Shown: piece by piece, positions 59,326 through 64,000 of the stretch
Numbering within the stretch: the stretch's first letter is position 1
Layout: each line of letters opens with the position of its first letter
Source: Solilutibacter tolerans
GTDB taxonomy: Bacteria; Pseudomonadota; Gammaproteobacteria; Xanthomonadales; Xanthomonadaceae
Length of the DNA: 64,000 bases
Direction of reading: 5' to 3'
NCBI RefSeq assembly: GCF_900155935.1
Contig: NZ_FTLW01000003.1
Coordinates: 124,001 to 188,000 of the forward strand
The notes under the pieces: model-generated
Database searches by the model: none
What the model was told of the DNA's origin: nothing
What the model saw: the letters and a program-made list of their open reading frames with translations, nothing else
Program-made: the position numbers and the translations under genes

Positions 59326-60038
59326 GCGCGCACCTCCTCGTGCATCTCGCCATCGCGCATCACGAAGATGCGGTCGGCGTGCTCGGCGACTTCCTGATCG
59401 TGGGTGATCAGCACCACGGTGTGGCCGTCATCACGCAGCTGCTTGAACAGGGAGAGGATTTCTTCGCCCGTTTTGCTGTCTAACGCACCCGTTGGTTCAT
59501 CAGCCAACAAAATGGGAGGCTGGTTGATCAACGCGCGGGCAATCGCGACGCGTTGCTGTTGGCCGCCGGAGAGCTCATTCGGGCGATGGTGACTGCGCTC
59601 ACCCAGGCCGACCGATTCAAGCGCCGCTTGCGCACGTTCGCGGCGTTCGTGTGGCGGGATGCGCGCATAGCCGAGTGGCATTGCCACGTTGTCAAGCGCG
59701 GACATGCGCGGCAACAAATGAAAGCCTTGGAAGACGAAGCCGATTTTCTCGCGGCGCAACGTCGCCAATTCTTCGGCATCAAGCGTCGCGACATCGATGC
59801 CGTCACAGGCATACAGGCCGTCGCTGGGCGTATCGAGGCAGCCGATCAAATTCATCAGCGTCGACTTTCCCGAACCCGATGGCCCCATGATTGCGACGAA
59901 GTCACCGCGATTGATGACAAGGTCCACGCCCTTGAGCGCGACGACTTCGGCCTCGCTGCCTTCGGAATAGACTTTGCGCAAGCCACGCGTCTCGATGACC
60001 GGCGGCACCATCGGCACGGGTTCCATCACCGCGCTCAC
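59322..60038 (-). CDS. ABC transporter ATP-binding protein (MacB/LolD type)
   Basis: 238 aa ATPase with Walker [11 protein letters not shown]-loop [18 protein letters not shown], signature [15 protein letters not shown], Walker [13 protein letters not shown] and H-loop [15 protein letters not shown]. The LLPxxSAxDNVxxPL segment is typical of the MacB/LolD group. Overlaps by 4 bases both the adaptor gene and the permease gene. Confidence 0.95.
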   Translation of the reverse strand: MSAVMEPVPMVPPVIETRGLRKVYSEGSEAEVVALKGVDLVINRGDFVAIMGPSGSGKSTLMNLIGCLDTPSDGLYACDGIDVATLDAEELATLRREKIGFVFQGFHLLPRMSALDNVAMPLGYARIPPHERRERAQAALESVGLGERSHHRPNELSGGQQQRVAIARALINQPPILLADEPTGALDSKTGEEILSLFKQLRDDGHTVVLITHDQEVAEHADRIFVMRDGEMHEEVRA

Positions 60039-61621
60039 GAACGCGGCGGCGTGGATGCCGAACTCGCGCTCGACGACGCAGCGCGTGCCCCCGTGATCAC
60101 CTCGTCGCCTTCCTTGATGCTGCCGGCGATCTCGGTCGAGGTGCCATCGGATGCACCGACACGCACCATCACCATCTTCGCCTTGCCATCGACCAGCAGA
60201 TACAAGGGCGCGCGCGTCGCGTTAATCAGCGCATCAATCGCCGAATCCCATTGCGTGCGTTGTGCATCGCTCAGCTTGCCGCGGAAACCGGCAAATTGTT
60301 GCTGGAAGCGATCGCGCATGCGGTTGCGCATTTGCGCCTGCATCGCACCGCCCCCGCCGCCCATCGTCACCATGCGCATGCCACCACCACCGCCGCCAAA
60401 CACGCGATTGCCTTGCTGCTGACTCGCAGCACTGCGGGCAGCAGCCATGCGTTCGGCTTGCTGTTTCTTCATTGCCTCGAGCGTTTCGTCGAACGCAGCC
60501 TGCTGTGCGGCATCAAGCTTCAGCCCAGCCGCGATCGCCGGCAGGTCATCGCTGATGCTGCCGCGTTGGCCACCACCATTCGCTGCACCACCCTCGCCCG
60601 CTGCCGCCATCATCGCCTGCATCTCCTCCTCGGACGGCTTGTAGCGCAGCGCTGCGTTGGCGACTTTGAGGATATTGCTGCGCTTGCTGACTTCGATCTC
60701 GGCGTTGACCGTCAGACCCGGCAGCAAGGTGCCATCGGTGTTGTCCACCGTCACCACAACCGGATAGGTCACCACGTTGTTGGCGGTGGTCGCCGACAGC
60801 CGCACCTGCTCCACCACGCCCTTGAACTGGCGGTCGGGGAAGGCATCGGCGGTGAAGCTGACCGTCTGCCCGGCCTTGACCTGGCCGATGTCGGATTCGT
60901 CCACCGCCAGCTCGATCTTCATCTTCGACAAATCTTCGGCGATCTTGAACAACTCTGGCGCCTGGAGACTGGCCGCGACGGTCTGCCCGGGCTCGATGGT
61001 ACGGGTCAACACCACGCCATCGACGGGCGAGCGAATCACCGTACGCCCCAGGTTGAGACGCGTGGTCTGGGTCGATGCCGACTGCTGGCGGATTTGTGCG
61101 CGCGCCACGCCCACTTGCGCCTGCGCCTGCTGCATCGCGGCGCGCGCCGCATCCACATCACCACGCGACACCAGTTGCTGTTTGCCCAATTCTGCCTTGC
61201 GTGCGTAGTCCGCGCTGGCATTGCGCAGGGTAGCTTCGGCCTGGGCCAGCTGCGCGTTGGCGCTGGCCACGGCGGCGGCCCCTTGGGTGATCTGCGCCTC
61301 GTAGGTGCTGGGGTCGATGCGCGCCAGCACGTCGCCCTTCTTCACTGGGCTGTTGAAGTCCACCAGCACATCGGTGACCTGACCGGAGATCTGACTGCCC
61401 ACGGTCACTGTGGTGATCGCCGACAGCGTGCCTGTGGCCGAGATCGCCACGCGGATGTCGCCGCGTTCGACCTGCGTCGTGCGGTAAGCGCTTTCTTCAC
61501 CGCCGGCCTTGCGCTGCGTCCACCACCAGCCGAAGCCGAGCAATACGACCAATCCGATGATGGCGGGCAAGAGCCAGGGGCGGCGACGGGAGCGGGAGGC
61601 GTTACGCGGCTTGGACGACAT
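60035..61621 (-). CDS. MacA-like periplasmic adaptor with a helical insertion
   Basis: HlyD/RND-family adaptor of 528 aa, longer than MacA (about 370). TM anchor (LLPAIIGLVVLLGFGWWW), biotinyl-lipoyl half-motifs (TVGSQISGQVTDVLVDFNSP, RSPVDGVVLTRTIEPGQ), alpha-helical hairpin (about 110-190) and beta-barrel (240-315). Residues of about 330-470 are an insertion before the membrane-proximal domain, with two LTxxQ-like helices (KLDAAQQAAFDE, KLSDAQRTQWDS) and a Gly/Met-rich loop between. ATG preferred to a TTG six bases upstream. The partner outer-membrane TolC is not in the window. Confidence 0.92.
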   Translation of the reverse strand: MSSKPRNASRSRRRPWLLPAIIGLVVLLGFGWWWTQRKAGGEESAYRTTQVERGDIRVAISATGTLSAITTVTVGSQISGQVTDVLVDFNSPVKKGDVLARIDPSTYEAQITQGAAAVASANAQLAQAEATLRNASADYARKAELGKQQLVSRGDVDAARAAMQQAQAQVGVARAQIRQQSASTQTTRLNLGRTVIRSPVDGVVLTRTIEPGQTVAASLQAPELFKIAEDLSKMKIELAVDESDIGQVKAGQTVSFTADAFPDRQFKGVVEQVRLSATTANNVVTYPVVVTVDNTDGTLLPGLTVNAEIEVSKRSNILKVANAALRYKPSEEEMQAMMAAAGEGGAANGGGQRGSISDDLPAIAAGLKLDAAQQAAFDETLEAMKKQQAERMAAARSAASQQQGNRVFGGGGGGMRMVTMGGGGGAMQAQMRNRMRDRFQQQFAGFRGKLSDAQRTQWDSAIDALINATRAPLYLLVDGKAKMVMVRVGASDGTSTEIAGSIKEGDEVITGARAASSSASSASTPPRS

Positions 61622-61691
61622 CGACAAAATCCGAAAGGGTGAATGCAGAGGTTCCGGGCGCTAACGCACGCACGCGACGCAGGTTGACGCC

Positions 61692-62969
61692 TCAGGAGAA
61701 TCTGAGGGTTGCCAGCGTACCCTGCCCTGGTTGGCTTTCCAGCAAGACCTTCCAGCCGAAGCGCTCAGCCAGTCGCTGGGCCAGGGTCAGGCCCATGCCT
61801 TTGGCCGTGTAATCGGACAAGTCCGCGCGCCAGAAGGGGTCGAAGGCCTTGGACAGGGTTTCCGCATCCATGCCGATGCCGGTATCACGGACTTCGACGC
61901 GATCCGCCAGTACTTCGATCTGCACAGTTCCTGCCTCGGTGAAGTGACAGGCATTGCGCAGCAGCTGGGAGACGATGACGCCGATCACCCTCGGCGGCGC
62001 ATGGATCTTCGGGTCCGCGGTTGGCAGCACAACCAGATTCACCGGCTTGTCTTCCAGCCATTCGCGGGCATTCGCCGCTTCTTCGTGCATGACCTCCTGC
62101 ACGCTGACGTCTTCCGAATCCACCGGCACATCCGGGTGCCGCGCCAGCACCAGGAAAGCATCGATCAAGACTTCCATGTCGTCGGTGGCTTGACGCAAAC
62201 GCCGCAAGGAGCGCTCGCCGCGCGGGCTTAGATTTTCGGTGGCGAGCAAGTCGCCGGCAACACGCACCACAGTGACTGGCGTACGCAACTCGTGGCTGGC
62301 ATCCCGGGTGAAGTTGCGTTCGCGGTCGACGTATTCCTCAACGCGTCGGGACATGCTGGCCAAAGCATCGCCTAAATGCGCGACCTCGTACGTGTTCTCG
62401 CCACGATGGGCGGGCGAGTCGAACCGCGTCAGTTGGGGGCTGCGTGGATCCCAGGCCAGCACGGTATCCGTCAGCTGGGCGACGGGTGCCACGATGCGGC
62501 GACATCGGCGATAGCCCAGCCAACTGATGATAGCGATACCAAGAACCGACAAAGCTACCGCCAGTATCGAAATCCAACGGACGATGTGATCCGCCAGACC
62601 CGGCGCGACACTGAGGTATATCGTCCCCTCGGCGCGCTCGCTGATGTAGGCCAGGCGCCAGATTCCGTCGTGGGTGCGATGAAATCCGGGAGGCAGTGCG
62701 CGCAGTATCGGCGGCACTTGGTCAGGCATGCTTCCCGCAGGGACAAAAAACCTCGCGTAGCTGTTGCTCTGCGGCAACGCTGCCTGCGGATCGGCATCCA
62801 CCAGCTCCCATGTCCGCTGCGCCTCATCGACAATGCGCTGCTTGAGCAAGATGTCGCGCAGCACCAAGCTGCCGTACAACGTGCCCAAGGTGACAACCAG
62901 CGAGGCAATCACCCCCTGGACGATGAAGATCCAGCGTATTTTTCGTGAGAGGGTTTCAGTCGGCGCCAT
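61692..62969 (-). CDS. sensor histidine kinase
   Basis: 425 aa kinase. TM1 about 12-34, periplasmic sensor about 35-128 (short, no known domain), TM2 about 129-152, HAMP, then HisKA with the phospho-acceptor in RDASHELRTPVTV, N box LLRNACHF, G1 DTGIGMD and G2 KGMGLTLAQRLA. It follows the response regulator gene by 15 bases. The signal is unknown; the neighbouring exporter suggests envelope stress or an antimicrobial compound, as inference. Confidence 0.93.
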   Translation of the reverse strand: MAPTETLSRKIRWIFIVQGVIASLVVTLGTLYGSLVLRDILLKQRIVDEAQRTWELVDADPQAALPQSNSYARFFVPAGSMPDQVPPILRALPPGFHRTHDGIWRLAYISERAEGTIYLSVAPGLADHIVRWISILAVALSVLGIAIISWLGYRRCRRIVAPVAQLTDTVLAWDPRSPQLTRFDSPAHRGENTYEVAHLGDALASMSRRVEEYVDRERNFTRDASHELRTPVTVVRVAGDLLATENLSPRGERSLRRLRQATDDMEVLIDAFLVLARHPDVPVDSEDVSVQEVMHEEAANAREWLEDKPVNLVVLPTADPKIHAPPRVIGVIVSQLLRNACHFTEAGTVQIEVLADRVEVRDTGIGMDAETLSKAFDPFWRADLSDYTAKGMGLTLAQRLAERFGWKVLLESQPGQGTLATLRFS

Positions 62970-62984
62970 GATCCACAGGCTGTA

Positions 62985-63698
62985 TCAGGCAGGCGGTTGT
63001 TCGATGTCGGCGATGCGGTAGCCCGCGCTCTGCACGGTGTGCAGCAACTGTTTGTCGAACGGCTTGTCGATGACTTTGCGCAGGTTGTACAGATGGCTGC
63101 GCAAGGTGTCGGAATCGGGCAGGCTGTTGCCCCATATCTCGCGCTCGATCTCCTGCCGGCTGACCACGCGCGGCGATTCACGCATCAGGATCGTCAGCAA
63201 TTTCAGGCCGATGGGCGAGAGCAGCAATTCGGTGCCGCCACGGGTCGCACGCAAGGACGCCGGATCCAGCACCAGATCGCCCACCTTCAACACTTCCGAG
63301 CCCACCTGACGGCGCTCGCGACGGATCAATACCCGCAGGCGCGCCTCCAGCTCCTGGATCGCGAAGGGCTTGGTCAGGTAGTCATCGGCACCCGAAGACA
63401 GGCCGGTCAGTTTTTCATCCAGCGTGTCGCGTGCGGTCAGCATCAGGATGGGAGTGGACTTGCGGGCCTCCTCGCGCAGGCGGCGGCAAACTTCCAGGCC
63501 GTCCATACGCGGCAGCATCAGGTCCAGGATGATGACGTCGTAGGTGTTTTCAGCGGCCAGCCGGTAGCCGTCCAAGCCATCGCCGGCATAGTCGACTTCG
63601 AAGCCCTTGCTCTCCAGATATTCGCCAACCATCTCGGAAATGTTGCGGTTGTCCTCGATGATCAGGACCAGCCCGGACGGTTCTTGGTTGCTACGCAT
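62985..63698 (-). CDS. OmpR-family response regulator
   Basis: 237 aa. Receiver domain with acidic pair in LIIEDNRNI, phospho-acceptor Asp59 in ILDLMLPRMDG, Thr in LMLTARDT and Lys in LTKPFAIQELEARL. C-terminal winged helix (about 135-230) with LRSHLYNLRKVIDKPFDKQLL broken here as RSHLYNLRKVIDKPF and VQSAGYRI. Pairs with the kinase encoded next. AGGGGAG is about 10 bases upstream of the ATG. Confidence 0.94.
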   Translation of the reverse strand: MRSNQEPSGLVLIIEDNRNISEMVGEYLESKGFEVDYAGDGLDGYRLAAENTYDVIILDLMLPRMDGLEVCRRLREEARKSTPILMLTARDTLDEKLTGLSSGADDYLTKPFAIQELEARLRVLIRRERRQVGSEVLKVGDLVLDPASLRATRGGTELLLSPIGLKLLTILMRESPRVVSRQEIEREIWGNSLPDSDTLRSHLYNLRKVIDKPFDKQLLHTVQSAGYRIADIEQPPA

Positions 63699-63798
63699 GA
63701 ATCGAATCTCCCCTTCAGCTTTGTGAAATGATCCGGTTTCGGGGTGGAGGGAGCGTGAAGAAGCTCATCCAAAGCATCAAATCATGGATTCTAAGTAG

Positions 63799-63839
63799 CT
63801 GAACTGAGTGGTTTGTTCAGTCTGGGCGCAAGAAGCGCC
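63799..63839 (-). other. two inverted repeats between mazG and the response regulator gene
   Basis: GGCGC-AAGAA-GCGCC (63825-63839) lies just after the mazG stop, and CTGAAC-N10-GTTCAG (63799-63804 and 63815-63820) lies about 100 bases upstream of the regulator ATG. The first may be a weak terminator; the second could be an operator. The gap holds no gene. Confidence 0.35.
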
Positions 63840-63846
63840 TTGCTTC

Positions 63847-64000
63847 TCAGGTGTCATTCTTGACACGAAACCACAACGCTTCCTGCGCCTTGAGATCCAG
63901 CTCGCTGAACGCCTGGCCTTCCGCCTTCGCCATGGCTTCCATCGACCGAAAGCGCCGTTCGAACTTTCGGTTGGCCGCCCGCAGGGCGTCGCCCGGGTCG
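63847..64000 (-). CDS. mazG: nucleoside triphosphate pyrophosphohydrolase MazG, C-terminal end (partial)
   Basis: The last 51 codons of a leftward gene whose start is beyond the window. The translation reads DPGDALRAANRKFERRFRSM then EAMAKAEGQAFSELDL and EALWFRVKNDT, matching the end of MazG (usual form DPExALRxTNxKFxRRFxxxE). MazG hydrolyses NTPs to NMPs. It is on the same strand as the response regulator gene, 148 bases upstream of it. Confidence 0.82.
   Translation of the reverse strand, partial: DPGDALRAANRKFERRFRSMEAMAKAEGQAFSELDLKAQEALWFRVKNDT

Overview
The window is about 64 kb of chromosomal DNA from a GC-rich gammaproteobacterium, most likely in the Xanthomonadaceae/Lysobacteraceae (Xanthomonas, Stenotrophomonas, Lysobacter, Thermomonas and relatives). 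The basis is the gene order: a TPR protein divergent from hemA-prfA, ahpC-ahpF-oxyR followed by an extra ORF as in Xanthomonas, lptD-surA-pdxA-csaA-rsmA-apaG-apaH, lgt-thyA-folA, and DUF1631, DUF2069 and DUF3106 proteins. I found no rRNA, tRNA, CRISPR array, insertion sequence or prophage. Coding density is high and many neighbouring genes overlap by 1 or 4 bases, so most genes sit in short, translationally coupled operons.

Layout. 1-5.5 kb: TPR protein, hemA-prfA, an acetyltransferase and polyphosphate kinase 2. 5.5-12.1 kb: leftward yihY-type membrane protein, TlpA-like lipoprotein, esterase and acylphosphatase; rightward WrbA-like flavoprotein and DUF2069 protein; a half-length asparaginase; a lipoprotein; SufT. 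12.2-17.1 kb: proton-translocating transhydrogenase genes (pntAa, pntAb, an unknown 4-TM protein, pntB), split by an oppositely oriented cassette of ECF sigma factor, putative anti-sigma factor and DUF3106 protein. 17.1-23.6 kb: DUF1631 protein, nitroreductase, 5'-3' exonuclease, Nudix hydrolase, PhnA-like protein, proline iminopeptidase and prmC. 23.8-28.1 kb: the very large helicase Lhr. 28.1-32.4 kb: peroxide-defence cluster ahpC, ahpF, oxyR plus one ORF. 32.4-37.4 kb: DMT exporter, DUF2007 protein, glnS, Cys-rich lipoprotein, deaminase and rlmM.

37.4-39.8 kb is the most unusual stretch: a near-consensus sigma-54 promoter, a long untranslated leader, and a secreted Calx-beta/DUF11 gene interrupted by one in-frame amber codon. 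39.8-44.4 kb: two ubiquinone-pathway hydroxylases, a BtuM-like putative B12 transporter, a cobalamin adenosyltransferase and a histone-deacetylase-family hydrolase. 44.5-51.6 kb: lptD to apaH. 51.6-54.6 kb: folA, a secreted protein, thyA and lgt. 54.6-58 kb: two TPM-domain proteins, LemA, TerC and DgkA. 58-63.7 kb: a MacAB-like tripartite exporter next to an OmpR-type two-component system. The window ends in the 3' end of mazG.

Beyond gene calling, the main observations are a recurring TAnnnT-like hexamer exactly six bases before the ATG of several genes (candidate leaderless promoters, notably a divergent pair for ubiH and btuM), a triple ATCGATAG-type operator upstream of ahpC, an imperfect long palindrome between ahpC and ahpF, a split transhydrogenase locus containing an unknown membrane protein, and a MacA adaptor carrying a helical insertion with Spy-like LTxxQ motifs. 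All identifications rest on reading the sequence and family knowledge; no database search was run.
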